From assembly GCF_029407905.1 (NCBI RefSeq), contig NC_073624.1, positions 5,654,501 through 5,718,500 of the forward strand: a stretch of DNA of 64,000 bases. The letters run 5' to 3'. This document shows positions 44,955 through 56,724 of this stretch, one piece after another (position 1 is the first letter of the stretch; the number at the start of each line of letters is the position of its first letter). The position numbers and the translations under genes were made by a program. The notes beneath the pieces are model-generated. The model did not search any database. It saw only the letters and a program-made list of their open reading frames with translations, and was not told where the DNA came from. Origin of the DNA: Bubalus kerabau. Lineage: Eukaryota > Chordata > Mammalia > Artiodactyla > Bovidae.

Positions 44955-45075
44955 CCTCCCCTGGGCAACTAGAATGCAGGTTCCAGGAGGATACGCCTGT
45001 CTCTCCTTGGTTTAGAACAGTGCTCGACACCTAGCAGGCACTCCGTGAGGATTTGTCCAGTGAGTGCATGAAAGG
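44955..45075 (+). repeat. L2-like LINE 3' end
   Basis: The order caactagaatgcaggttcc, ctctccttggtttagaacag and caggcactccgtgaggattt matches the terminal part of L2 in plus orientation. Diverged. Confidence 0.55.
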
Positions 45076-45579
45076 ACACATTCTTAAACTCAGCAGTTCA
45101 ACCTTGGAGGATTTGTCACACAGAAATAATTCAGAGGAGTTCAGCAGGTACAAGGTATGACTTGCAGTGTGTCTTCAACAGCAGCAACAAAGTAGACACC
45201 TGTCCATCCCAGATGAATACCCTGGCTTGTAGAGAACACGGCTCCAAGGAATATGAGGTGGTGTGTGCCAGTTATAGTCACCACCATGGAGCCTGTGGGA
45301 GTGTTTGTGATGGAAGACTGGTGGGCAATGAAATTTTAAACAGTCTGTGTGCCTTGATGGTAACCACACCAAACATACGTGCCTGCCCACGAGGACCAGA
45401 AGATGCTGTGCAGAAGGCATCATGTTGTATTTGGATGGGGGGACTGTGCATGGCTCTTTTCAAAGTTTAAAACTAGTCACTAAGGCCATATTTTAAAATT
45501 TTTAAAGAGTGGATAAAGAAAATGTGTGTGTGTGTATAAATATGTATCTACATATTTATATGTAGATATAAATAATAAA

Positions 45580-46100
45580 TAATACAATGGAATATTATTA
45601 CAATGGAATATTATTCAGCCATAAAAAAGAAAGAAATCTCGCCAGTTGTGATATCATGGATGGATCTTGAGGGCACTATGCCAGATGAAATAGATCAGTC
45701 AAAGGAAGACAAAAACGGGTGGTCTCACTCGTACGTGGAATCTGAAAACGACAGCAACAAAAGCGAGCTCGTAGATCCAGAAAATAGATTGGCTGTTGCC
45801 AGAGGTGGGGGAGTGTCAGGGCGGGTGAAGGGGCCCAAAAGCACAGCTTGCAGTTATGGCAGGTAAGCCCTGGGCACGTGCGCACAGTAAGGCGACCGTA
45901 GTTAGAAGTACCATGTTGTGTGTTTGAAAGTCACCAAAAGTAAATCTTCGAAAGTTCTCATCCTATGGCTGGTGACGAACAGCATCCACACTTGTCCTGG
46001 CGACCACGTCACGGTGGGTACAGACGCCAAGTCATTACCGTGTACACCTGAGACCAACTCGATGTTATATGTCGATTATGCAGCAACAAAAAGTTAAACA
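45580..46100 (+). mobile_element. L1 (L1M-class) 3' end
   Basis: The segment starting aatggaatattattcagcca and running through gatcagtcaaaggaagacaa to gtacacctgagaccaactcg matches the end of ORF2 and 3' UTR of an older mammalian L1. The first 32 bases contain an exact 16-bp tandem duplication (45583-45614). Confidence 0.75.
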
Positions 46101-46990
46101 CAGGAGAGAGTGTTGCCGCATTCCACGTGATGTGAGACGAGACAGACTCTGCATCCGTCCCTGTCCTGGGCCACTCCACGGTGCTCTCATCTGTGTGTCT
46201 GTCCGTCTCCCATCTGTCCCATCAGCTCTCTGTCCACACCATCTCTGAATGAGTGAATGAGCTAAAGAATCCCCCGGAGGAGAGAAGCACTCCAAGGACA
46301 CAGAGACGGGATGTGATGGCTGAATGGGGTTTAAGAGAAAGGCCTGTTGAACACACCCCTGAATTATGTCCAAGTTGCTAAGTTATAAAGCCCAGAAGCA
46401 GAGAATTGAGTTGGTGAAATTTCAAGTAAAAATATGCACAGGATTGTCATAAATCACATATCCCATAAAACGAATGAAAAAGTGGGATTTATCTTTCCCA
46501 GGCAGCACTGGCCTCATTACCCATGTGTGTGCCCCCTTCCTTCCCCTCCTGCCGCTTGTGAGTAATGAGGCTTGGAGAGGAACCTTGTGTCCTTGGCGAT
46601 GCCCACACACGTTCTTTTCCCGCTCCCGTTTACGGGGTGCGTGTGGATCCGTGGCTGGGAGCGCTGCGAGCCAGTGGACGATGCCCCTCACATCTTCACA
46701 GCACCAAGCTCGGCAAACCGATGCACGCTCGGCCAGTGCCCTGCCACCGTCATGCTCTCCTACCCAAGAACACAAGCCCGGGCCATAAAAACTCAGGTCC
46801 GGCCCCTGTTCTCAAGGACGTCACACTGTGAGGTTTCACGTCGCTTTGCCCTTCAGGTTAGCCCGCTTTTCAGTCTCTGTGTCAGTGGGTCTTCCAGAGA
46901 ACCCTTCGGGAGGCAACGTTTCCCGGACTGTCAACCTCCTCCTTTATACCGAACCCTGATAAGATTCACAAACAGGAGTCGTGCTCATCA

Positions 46991-47188
46991 AAGTGAAGTC
47001 GTTCAGTCGTGTCTGACTCTTTGCGACCCCATGAACTGTAGCCTACCAGGCTTCTCCATCCATGGAATTCTCCAGTCAAGAATACTGGAGTGGGTTGCCA
47101 TTTCCTTCTCCAGGAGATCTTCCCAACCCAGGGATTGAATCCGGGTCTCCCGCATTATAGGCAGATGCTTTACCGTCTGAGCCACGGA
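46991..47188 (-). mobile_element. Bov-tA SINE
   Basis: Minus-strand copy from agtgaagtcgttcagtcgtg to taccgtctgagccacgg; the outermost head bases are missing. Confidence 0.92.
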
Positions 47189-48091
47189 ATTTCACGTTTG
47201 CTTCTTAAATTTAAGTGAATCGATTTTGTTTAAAGTGGCCTGAATACATTTTTAAGATTCAGAAGAGTCCTTTCTCAAGCCCGTATTTATTTTCCAGGCC
47301 CTTGCTCTTTTGGGGCCCAAGTCTGAGTTGAAGATTCAGGGTCAGGGCAGCATCAGTAAACCAGCCACAGAGCACGGCTGGCTGTTCTGAGATGTGAACT
47401 GAGAGGCTCAGGAGCAAAACCTGCTGGGTCATCCAGGGTTCTTCCCACCATGCCGGCCTGGCCGCAGGGCGGGGGGCTCTGCGGCCCCACCCTCCTGGGG
47501 CTCCCGTCTCACGTCCAGACTGGGGCCCAGACGCTGCTTCGGCTGCCACGGGTTCTGCTGGGCAGCTGGCTGAATCCCAGGCCTGAATCCTCACTCACTC
47601 TTACTCTGCAAGGGAGGTGATTATTGCCTGGAAACCAGTCCAAGAAAGGCTCAATGCCTCAATTCTCTAAAAATATGTATCTCAAAAAAAGTTCTGATTT
47701 TTTTTTTATACCTTCATTTGCTTCCCTTTTTGAAGGATTAAGTGGAATGTAATAGTTGTGTTGAGGAGTAACCAGTCTGCAACATGGGACTGAATTCAGA
47801 GTACACCTGTGCGGGAATCCAGGCAGTTGCCTCTCTCAAGACACATCCCCAGACAGTTAGCGCAGCTCATTCGTGTCAGCTTCTTGGAGGCACACATTGG
47901 CCAACTCAGAACCGGGAGCCAGTGGGGGAAGGGAGACGGTGACCCGCACGGCCTCAGCATCCTTGCCTCCCCCACCCCAATATACTCTCAGGCTTTCCTC
48001 TCCTGATTTCTGACTTTTTTGTTGCTATGGATAATTTTTTTCCCAGGCACACTCAAGGAACCTATTTGTGGGTATGTATCCACAAAGGAGA

Positions 48092-48252
48092 AGGCAAAAG
48101 GAGAAAAGAGTGGCAGAGGATGAGCTGGTTAGATAGCATCACCAATTCAATGGATGGTTTTCTCAATGGAGAAAACTCCAGGAAATAGCAGAGGACAGAG
48201 AAGCCTGGCATGCTGGGGTCATAAAGAGTCAGACACAACCTAATGTCACAAC
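48092..48252 (+). mobile_element. BovB LINE 3' tail
   Basis: A short plus-strand remnant of the last coding bases and tail of BovB: gcagaggatgagctggttag, then gacagagaagcctggcatgc and cagacacaacctaatgtcac. Diverged, with no open frame. Confidence 0.82.
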
Positions 48253-48884
48253 AGGAATAATCCGCAATACGTATCTCAGGTGGTAGACAATTACCAGCGA
48301 AGATTTCGAGTTTGGAGTTTCTGGCTTCTTCTTTTCCCCAACTAAGAAACTCACAGCCGAGCTGGAGTCAGATAGGCCCAGTGTTCAGTGTGGTAGGAAA
48401 AGCTTTCTGGAGACCTAGGTAAGCCGAAGTTATAGAATAGACTCCATGCCCCATAGATCTGGAGCGAGACTGCTCATTCTCAAAGATGTCCACATGTTTT
48501 TATTCCCTTACCAATAATTTCTGTTAAGTCTGGGAAGAAATTTCCTGAAAGACTGAATCAGAAACTTGAACACATTCCCAAGGAAATCAGTGCTCTAACT
48601 AACGCAGGAGCTACAGCTAGACGTCGTCCCTGTGTCCCTGCGAGGGACCGCTGGCCAGCCCGGAGCCCGCATGGGTGGACGCTGTCCCTTCCTATAACGT
48701 GGGATGACAGTTACCCGCCTCCCTTGGCAAGAGGAAAGAATGGGAGATGGAACATGAAGGCGGCACAGGTCCTGGCTTGCCGACTGACACACACAAACGA
48801 TGGCTGCGTTTCTTCACAGCAAGGGACCTGGCAGCAGACAGGGGTCCCGGACCCCTGCCCCCTCAACGCTCACCGACGGGACCC

Positions 48885-49255
48885 AGGCTCTTCAGCGTCC
48901 TTGGTCCCACTCCTGCTTCAGGGCCTTGGCACTGGCTATCCCTGGGCCCAGAGAGGTCTGCAGGGGGCTAAATCCCAGCTGAGTCCTTCAGCTGCCATCT
49001 CTGCTCAAGTGTTGCCTCCCCAGTGAGGCCCACCGACATCCACAGCTGGGGGTTGCAGCCCGGCCAGCTGTGGACGTTCCTCGCCCTGCTCACCAGCGCT
49101 CAGCCGTCCCACCGACCCATCGTGCAGGCCACTGGTGTCTTCTGTTTATCGTCGGCCTTGCCCCACCTGGAATGGAAGTTCTGCTAGGGTGACCGCTCTG
49201 ACACCCAGAGCAGTACCTGGCACGTGACAGGCACCCACCGAGGCTTCGTCGGGGA
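48885..49255 (+). repeat. L2-like LINE 3' end
   Basis: The segments cttcagggccttggcactgg, ctctgctcaagtgttgcctc, ccccagtgaggcccacc and cagagcagtacctggcacg occur in the order of an L2 3' end in plus orientation. Diverged. Confidence 0.55.
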
Positions 49256-49589
49256 GAACGGAGGTGTATTTCCCATGTCTGTGATATCACTGTATTTTTA
49301 AATGCTTCGCTCCGTTTTTAAAGTACTCATTCTAGTAAAAAGCCAAGGTTGTAATTTCTCTAACATAGTGTTGCTGATAATAATAATAATAAAATGATAA
49401 TGATGATTTTTTTTTTTCCCGAGTACCTTTCAATGTATGTATTACACCAAGGCTGCAAAGCATCTTCAAGAATAGCTGGTAGATGAATCATCAGATTATC
49501 GCATTAGAATGATCGTGGAGCTCTTGCTCCAAAGAAATTATTGGTTTTCCCTGCTGGAGTGTGTGTGTCTCAAATGCATTCTCTTTCAG

Positions 49590-49745
49590 GGATAAACTTA
49601 AGGACCACAATCAAGATATCAGCAAAGCACTCGCCAAACTAGATAAATCCAGAACTGGCTACATATCCTTGGGCAGGCTGCAGAGGCTGCTGCAGGAGTG
49701 TGGCTGTTCTCTGAAGGAAGAGGAGCTGATCGATCTTCTAAACAG
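49590..49745 (+). CDS. EFCAB6: EFCAB6 exon (window exon 7 of 9), EF-hand with non-ligating position 12
   Basis: A 156-base exon encodes the last base of Arg299, residues 300-350, and two bases of Ser351. The loop at residues 317-328, DKSRTGYISLGR, keeps Asp at 1, Ser at 3, Gly at 6 and Ile at 8 but has Thr at 5 and Arg at 12. The missing acidic residue at position 12 argues against calcium binding, so the unit is probably structural. The exiting helix (LQRLLQECGCSLKEEELIDL) starts the partner unit finished by the next exon. The acceptor is ctttcag. The donor is gtttcc, a weaker site than the others because position +3 is T and +4 to +5 depart from aag. Confidence 0.92.
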
Positions 49746-50429
49746 GTTTCCTTTGAGCAAGTTAACTATGGTTCTCACAGCACTGAAAATCAGGCTGGTC
49801 ATGTCGCTTTCATGAATTTTTCCTTCCCTCTTCACTCAAACAGCCTTTCGGCATTGAAGTAACCCCCATGCCACCAAAAACTGAGTTTCAACCTGTGTTC
49901 AGAAGTAAAACTATAATGTTGTACTCCCAGAACATTTATAAGCCAATGTGACTCAGTTAAAAAACAAAAAGAATGAGCCTTCTAATAATCCTCTGGTCGG
50001 GCTATGTTCTAATGGGTTTGAGTCAACCCAAAGCAAAAAGAAAACAACTTGACAAATACATAATTTTCCTGCAGGTGTGTCCAGCAGGACAATCATCATT
50101 TTTTCACATTATTTTTCTTTCACCCACGTTATTCATACACTTGGGTAGGAGTCAAGTCATCCTCTGCCCTGATGTCCCCCACCCCCACCTTCTCCTCCCT
50201 AGAGTCAATAACTTCCAATGCTTTAAATGCCTATTTTTGGTACTTAAGTTAATAGTCGTAAGTGACAAACTTAAATAGCTACTTATTGATTTTTCACTTT
50301 TAAGGCCGTGTCTATTGGCTCCCTATCAGGAAAATGTGGGTTTGACTCTTTTTCACCCATCGCATAACCACCAACCCCCTCACCGCGCCCAGCCTCCCCG
50401 ACCCCATGGAAACCCACGCACATTTACCT

Positions 50430-50487
50430 GCATGGGCTCCCCGTTTGCCATGTCACCTCCATGGGTTCCCCGTTTGCCATGTCACCA
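50430..50487. repeat. 29-bp tandem duplication
   Basis: Two adjacent 29-base units (50430-50458 and 50459-50487), both containing ccccgtttgccatgtcacc, differ at three positions. They are not part of a recognised transposon. Confidence 0.9.
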
Positions 50488-50659
50488 TTTGCTGTAGTTG
50501 AGTGTTCAGGGTTTATATTACTGTGACGGAATGATCACTTTTCTTTTCCTATGTAGCATTTTGTTTTCCCTAGAGTTAATCATTATTTTTTCTGTTTGCT
50601 TCGTTTCTATGTACTTCTTATCATTAATTAAACCCCAGTTCACTCCCATTTGTGAAATC

Positions 50660-51190
50660 TCTTTCTAGTGTGTTCAGACAACCTCAGCTAATCTGTCAGC
50701 TTTATCTTCTCCTATGTCCCTTTTCACGTTCCTCAACTCTCAGAAACTTTCTTGATTTGTTTCATTAACGAGCTCCTCTCCTGTTTGTTTCTTTCTGAGC
50801 CTCCTACTGTTATTGACTAGTGAGCCACTTAAAGTGTTTCCCAGTATTTTAAACCTTTCCTGTCCTCCATCCCTTTTTCTTCTTGCTCCACCTTCTGGGA
50901 GATTTTCTCAGTTTTAGTTTGCAACCCTTCTTTTGAGATTTTTATCCCTGCTAAAAATACTTTTCATATTTTTAATTACCAGTGCATGTTTTTAATTCTC
51001 AGAATATTCCTTTTCTATAGTATCCTGTTCTTGTTTCATGGATATACTAGTTCATTCCTCTGAAACTATTAACAATAGATTTTTTTTTTTAAAGTTTTCT
51101 TCATTTGAGAAATGTTGCTTCTCTCCTCAGTGTTGCTTTTTCCTCCCATCTTCCATGTTAGACATTTTCCTCAAAAATATGCCCCAAATA
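50660..51190 (-). mobile_element. L1 (L1M-class) LINE relic
   Basis: The plus strand reads as antisense L1: ctgggagattttctcagttt, gtatcctgttcttgtttcat and attttttttttaaagttttc occur in the order of the 5' part of an old L1 on the minus strand. No frame survives, and the limits are approximate. Confidence 0.6.
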
Positions 51191-51449
51191 AGAGTGAGAT
51201 ACTAAGAAGCACATCTAAAGTTCTGCACAGATAGGTAGAGCTAGTCAACTTTGGTTGAACTACTTTGGCAGGGTAATCTGGCAGGTAGTATCCTTGAAAG
51301 ACAATGTCAGAATGTCAGAATCTTTAAAACTTTTCTTTTGAGCTTTTCAGATTTCCCAGGGACTAAGATTGCCAGGTAAGACATAAAATGCTATGTTAAA
51401 TGTAAATTGCAGATAAACAGTGTGTGTGTTCCATGCAATAGTTGGTATC

Positions 51450-51995
51450 AGTTCAGTTCAGTCGCTCAGTCGTGTCCGACTCTTTGCAACCCCATGAATC
51501 ACAGCACGCCAGGCCTCCCTGCCCATCACCAACTCCCGGAGTTCACTCAGACTCACGTCCATCGAGTCAGTGATGCCATCCAGCCATCTCATCCTCTGTC
51601 GTCCCCTTCTCCTCCTGCCCCCAATCCCTCCCAGCATCAGAGTCTTTTCCAAAGAGTCAACTCTTCGCATGAGGTGGCCAAAGTACTGGAGTTTCAGCTT
51701 TAGCATCATTCCTTCCAAAGAAATCCCAGGGCTGATCTCCTTCAGGATGGACTGGTTGGATCTCCTTGCAGTCCAAGGGACTCTCAAGAGTCTTCTCCAA
51801 CACCACAGTTCAAAAGCATCAATTCTTTGGCATTCAGCCTTCTTCACAGTCCAACTCTCACATCCATACATGACCACTGGAAAAACCATAGCCTTGACTA
51901 GACAGACCTCCTTTGTTGGCAAAGTAATATCTCTGCTTTTCAATATGCTATCTAGGTTGGTCATAACTTTCCTTCCAAGGAGTAAGTATCTTTTA
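51450..51995 (-). mobile_element. BovB LINE 3' fragment with a long open frame
   Basis: Minus-strand copy with its 3' end at the left (gttcagttcagtcgctcagt) and an intact 168-residue frame (51458-51964) covering the post-RT region (for example ARRSNQSILKEISPGISLEG). Apart from a two-residue insertion-type change near LPTKEVCLVK the frame is undisturbed, so the insertion is probably fairly young. 5'-truncated. Confidence 0.94.
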
Positions 51996-52545
51996 ATTTC
52001 TAAAGTTATTTTTGTTCATCTGAAACCCAGCTTGCTGGGCCCCTCCCTCAGGCTCTCTGACTCAGCCTGGGCCCTGGGAATCTGCACTCCTAACAAGGTC
52101 CTGAGTGATGCTGACGCTGCTGGATCAGAGCATCCTGAGAACCATTGTTTGACACCTTTTAAAAACTCCTTCTTCTGTCACTTTAGGAGGAAGTGAACTA
52201 GTTATGTGCTTTGGGGCCCCTTGAACTGCAAGCCTTATCCCCTTGTAATTTTGAATCAAAACAATTCATTTGATTGCCCCTCCTCAAACTGCTTCCATGG
52301 CTCATAGCTGTGCAGGCTGGCAGTTCTATGACTGAGCACCTGGATCACACCTTCCTCTCTTTGTGAGGTGAGGATATTAGCATTCCCTCTCTTCCCACTA
52401 AAAAATGTGAGCAGTTGCTCTAGAATTTGCAGCCCAAGTGGACAACTAGCCTAAGTCTCATGTCAAGTAACACGTTACTACTTCACGGGAGGTGCAGGTA
52501 CCTTATTACAGAGTAAGTGTTCCCAAGTCCTGTCTCCTGTTCCTT

Positions 52546-52763
52546 AGGGGTCCTCAACCCCTGGGCCACAGACTGGTACTGGTCCACAGCCTGTGAGGAA
52601 TCAGATCGCACAGCAGGAGTTGAGCGGTGGGCGAGCTAGCAAAGCTTCACCTGCCGCTCCGCATCACTCACATTACCTCCTGAACCATCCCCGCCCCCCA
52701 TCATCAGTGGAAAAACTGTCCTCCACAAAACTGGCCCCTGGTGCCGAAGAGGTTAGGGACGTC
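52546..52763. mobile_element. hAT-like MITE (DNA transposon relic)
   Basis: The left end reads ggggtcctcaacccctgggc with tggtactggtccacagcctg, and the right end reads aaaactggcccctggtgccg then aagaggttagggac, which is an imperfect inverted match to the left end. This is the layout of a common non-autonomous hAT-type element of placental mammals. The family name is left open. Confidence 0.65.
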
Positions 52764-52895
52764 CGCCTTATAGCTTTGCTGTTATCCACCTCACCTGTCC
52801 ATTTGCTATAATCACCCAATACATTGTAACATTGAGCAAACAGTGGTTTATTAGACCAACTAAGAATAAGAAAGATAAAAGATATTATTATTTTT

Positions 52896-53082
52896 AGAAT
52901 ATTTATTTATTTATCTGGCTGTGCCGGGTCCTCGTGGTGGTACTTGGCATCTTCTATCTTCATTTTGACATGCTGGAGCTTTAGTTGCCGCATGTGGGAT
53001 CCAGTTTCCTGACCAGGGGTTGAACCTGGGCCCCTGGCATTGGGAGCATAAAGTCTTAGCCACTGGACAGCCTGGAAGTCCC
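52896..53082 (-). mobile_element. CHR-1-type SINE
   Basis: Minus-strand copy from the A/T tail (atttatttatttatctggct) to the tRNA-like head (aagtcttagccactggacag, then cctggaagtccc). Confidence 0.85.
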
Positions 53083-53094
53083 TCAAAGATATCA

Positions 53095-53480
53095 TTTTAC
53101 CTTCATTTATTCGTTCTCCCATGCTCTTTCTTCCTTCAGGTAGATCCATGCTTCTGGCTCTTTGATTTTCTTTCTGTCAGAAGAATGCGTTTTAGCATTT
53201 TTGAAGGCCAGGGTGGCTGTGATGAATTCCCTCAGTGATTGTTTGTCAGAGAAGGTATTTATTTCTCCTTCACTTTTGAAAGATAAGTTTCACTGAATAT
53301 AGTATTCTAGGTTGGTGATTTTTTTTTCCTGTCAACACTTTAAATATTTCAGTCCACTCTCTTCTTACTTGCATGATTTCTGATGAGAAACTCCATGTAA
53401 TTCTTATCTTTGTTCCTCTATAAACAAAATTTCCGCCCTTTCTGGCTTCTGTAAAGATCTTCTCTTTGTCTTTGATTTTC
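53095..53480 (-). mobile_element. L1 (L1M-class) LINE relic
   Basis: The plus strand reads as antisense L1: gatgaattccctcagtgatt, ctccttcacttttgaaagat and catgatttctgatgagaaac. The same L1 region, more broken, is present near 18260-18380. No open frame. Confidence 0.7.
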
Positions 53481-54584
53481 TACTATTGCCCAAGTTACCA
53501 CTTATGTATTCCTACTGGCTTACAGCTCCAAGGGTCTTTGTTCCAGGAAAGCAGATCTTGGCTGTAATTCTCTGTGTTCACCCATCTCTCCAGATTTGGA
53601 GGTAATGTTTTGCCCTGTGACCTCAGTTTTCTGATGGGACCAAGAAAGGCCATTGGTTTTCAGTCTGTTGGGCTTCCTTCTTGTCGTAAGAATGAGAGTG
53701 ACCCTTCCAAGCTCTTAGGCACAGAGCCCCGCTACCCACTTCCTGTCACCTTTTCTCTCCATGTCCCACCTTTTGTCGGCTATGATATTTTTTGTGTGTG
53801 AAAGCTAGTTAACTTTTACATGACCTGCAGCCCCAACCAGATCCTCTCTGCTTGATTCACAGGTTGATTATAAAACTCAAATGCCATTAAACAGCATTTC
53901 ATAATTATGACTATGTACATATTCATAATTCATAGTATTCAGTGTCCAAGTAATGAATGAAAATTAACTTTCTTCTCAGCGGCTCTACCCCTGGGCCTCC
54001 GTGTCTACCTCATCGTTGGCAAACCTAGGGACACCGTGCATGTTTCTTAAGCCATTTGCGGAAAGGCTATAAGTGAATATGTACAGAGTCGTAACTATGA
54101 AATGCTGTAAACTCTGCTGTAAACTACTTCCTAGAACAAAGAGAGTAGGGTGATTTCTTTAACTATTGCTGTTTTCTAAAGTGGGGCTCAGTGTTTTCTG
54201 GAGTTCAACATCGTCAGCCTTCAGCTCCCCCAGCGTCTGCCCTAACTTTCTCTTCCCTCCAATTTCCCCTGGGCTCCCTCCGCCCGAGAGCCTGGCTCCT
54301 CACATCCTGTTCCAGGTCCCCACCAAGGCCTCCCAGACTGTCCAGGGTTGGAGCCCCTGTTGCTTAAGCCCACATCTTTTTATCTCTGAATTTGCTTTCT
54401 TATTTTGCTGGAGTATTTCCTGGAGTAATTTCCTAAAAAAGGGGGGGACAGGAAAACAATTTTCTCAGTTCTTTGTCTGAAAGTGTTTTTTGTTTTCCTT
54501 TGCACAGATTGTTAGCTTGCTAGAACATAGACTCCTAGAGAGCAAGTCATTTTCCCTTAAAATTTTAAAGGACAGTGTTCTAAT

Positions 54585-54680
54585 GTCTATATGTATATAC
54601 ATGTATATGTATACATGTATGTATATGTCTGTGCACGTAAGTGTATGAGTGTGGATATGTGTGTGTGTTTGCATAGAGAA
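54585..54680. repeat. ATGTATAC-type microsatellite
   Basis: An interrupted alternating purine-pyrimidine tract of TATGTATA and ATACATGT blocks grading into GTGTGT. It can form local hairpins because ATACATGTAT is self-complementary. Confidence 0.85.
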
Positions 54681-55621
54681 AAGAAGGACCATTTCATCCT
54701 CAAATGCCTGTATCCTCTTCTTCCTTAAATAGGGTCTCCTCTCACTAAATCTATTTCCAGCTGAACATGAATTCAAATGCATTCAGTGAATAAATCACGA
54801 AAAATAGCACCAGATAAATAATCAACTAAATGATTACAAGAGACTCTTGTTAAAACGTAGTTAGGCCTGATACTTTCGTAAACACCACAAGGGCTGTGGA
54901 ATTTCTGTAGTCCACCTGTCAATGGGGTGATCAACTTTTTTACGAGTTGAAACCTTAATAAGGATCCATCGCTCAGTTGCTTGTTTCTTCTCAAAGACCT
55001 CTTGATGATAAACATCTCTGTTATTTATAATTATATGTAGATTATTCTTTTCTAGATCCAAAATAGACTTTTCTAAATAATACTGAGATTAGCATATGCA
55101 TTTGATTTTATTACTAAATTTTAATACCAAGTTGGCAATTTACCCTGCCGATGAAACAGAGCTGATTATCCTCTTCCTTGGCATCTCAGCCGCGCGAGCC
55201 AGAGACGCGGGGCCCGTGGAAAGCAGCTCTGCAGCTGTGGTTGGAGAAACACAGCTCTTGGCTCCTTCTCTTTAGAAGCTGCTATTCCAGTCGCTGGAAA
55301 CCTTCCTCTCCACTTGCTGGCGTTCCGAGCTATTCTTTGACACACACTCCATCTTGCGAAGGAGCGCATAAGGGTTAAGATGCCAGTGATCCCCAGGGAA
55401 TCTGTTACAGAAACGTGAACTTTGAGTGCCATCAAGCTGTGTTTTGCATTATTTTACATCTTTAATAAATAAGCTCTATAGTCTCAGGAAACTTGGATTT
55501 GCTCTTGCAGAGTCTTCTTTTAGAATTAAAGGTATTTTTCTGTGTGTTGGAGTGAAGTGCAGGAGCCTCTTTTTCCGTGTGGATGTCCTCGTTGAGACGC
55601 ACACCCAGATGGAATGTCTTC

Positions 55622-55830
55622 TTAAAATATTTTTACTTATTTATCTGCCGCGTCGCGTCTTAGTTGGGCCACGTGAGCTCCTTCGGTGCGGTACCCAGAC
55701 TCTCCAGTTGTGGCGTGTGGGCTTAGTTGCCCCGCAGCACATGGGGTCTTCGTTCCCCAACCAGGGATCGAACCTGCATCTCCTGCTGTGTAAGGTGGAT
55801 TCTTAACCACTGGACCACCAGGGAATTGCT
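55622..55830 (-). mobile_element. CHR-1-type SINE
   Basis: Minus-strand copy from the tail (ttttacttatttatctgccg) through the gttgtggcgtgtgggcttag body to the head (cttaaccactggaccaccag, then ggaattgc). Confidence 0.87.
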
Positions 55831-56528
55831 ATTTGAGAAAATACTAAGCTGTGTAGGTTTTGTGGAAAAAAAAAAAAAAAAAGGTGTTTTGGGTGCTCTC
55901 AGCTTGCCAACATAGTTTCAACCACTCTTTGAAAAAGAATTTAACATCTATTTTACTCAGCCCCTGTTTTCCTTGCCACTGGCTTTGACGTATTTCCCTG
56001 ATTTCAGAGTCCTTACCATTTCTCAGTGAGAGGGCCCTGGTCAGCTAAGGTCTCGAGGAACACAGCCCCTGCGCCCACCACCAGAGTCCTGCCTCCATCC
56101 CAGCTGTTGCATCACCATCAGATGCATCTCCCCAGATCACATCTCCACACACGTCACGTCTGTGCTGAGGCTCCTGCATCTGCCCCCATCACAGGGCTGG
56201 ATTCCTCCAGCCAGTTCTCCTCCCCCACCCTCTGCTCTTCAAACCCTGTGAGCCCAACTGTCCAGCCTTCAAGACTCAGAGCGCCAGCGCTGTGCGGTCT
56301 GTGGCCCCACCAGCAGCAGAGACGGGGCCGTGCCCTCTCCTGTCGTAGCCCTTCCCTAAGCCCTCGTATAACAGCATACCTGGCCCATGTGCGGCACCTA
56401 TAGGCCAGGAAAGGGCGCCTCCCCTTTATTCATGTCCTCCGCACTGTTTTGTACTCAGCAGGTGTTTGTTGACTGAGTAAGTGATGGCGTTTTTAACTCA
56501 TATATTGTGTTCTTTCTTTGGGGACAAG

Positions 56529-56724
56529 TTGGGGAATCGCCTGGCACAATAACTCCATCAATTACCTTGACTTCTTGCGAGCGGTGGAGAACAGCAAGCC
56601 AACAAGACCTCAGTCCCAGGAGAAAGAGGAGAGCGTGCTGATCAATTTTGCAGCCCTAAATCCAGAGGAGGTTCTGAAGAACATCCAGGAAGTCGTCGCC
56701 ACCTCCAGTCTGGCTTTGTCAACG
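56529..56724 (+). CDS. EFCAB6: EFCAB6 exon (window exon 8 of 9), degenerate EF-hand and acidic linker
   Basis: A 196-base exon encodes the last base of Ser351 and residues 352-416. WGIAWHNNSINYLDFLRAVE is the second member of an EF-hand pair; its loop (about 354-365, IAWHNNSINYLD) is degenerate at most ligand positions. A charged linker follows (KPTRPQSQEKEESVLINF), then a helix (NPEEVLKNIQEVVATSSLA). The acceptor is weak: the pyrimidine run ttctttcttt is separated from the AG by ggggaca. I chose it because the AG left at 49745 needs one T to make Ser351 and the frame then fits the family. The donor is gtacgg and the exon ends in phase 0. Confidence 0.9.

Larger units (their letters stand above)
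43254..49589. other. EFCAB6 intron between window exons 6 and 7
   Basis: A 6.3 kb phase-2 intron, dense in mobile DNA: Bov-tA, two BovB copies in the same orientation, L2 tail, L1 3' end, another Bov-tA, a BovB tail and an L2 tail. Stretches 46100-46990 and 47190-48090 hold no recognised repeat or exon; open frames there are short and overlapping. The acceptor is ttctctttcag. Confidence 0.8.
49746..56528. other. EFCAB6 intron between window exons 7 and 8
   Basis: A 6.8 kb phase-2 intron. It holds a 29-bp tandem duplication, an antisense L1 relic, a BovB fragment with a 168-residue frame, a hAT-like MITE, a CHR SINE, another antisense L1 relic, a purine/pyrimidine microsatellite near 54590 and a CHR SINE. 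From 53600 to 54585 and 54685 to 55615 I see no recognised repeat or exon. An A run lies near 55866-55882. Confidence 0.78.
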
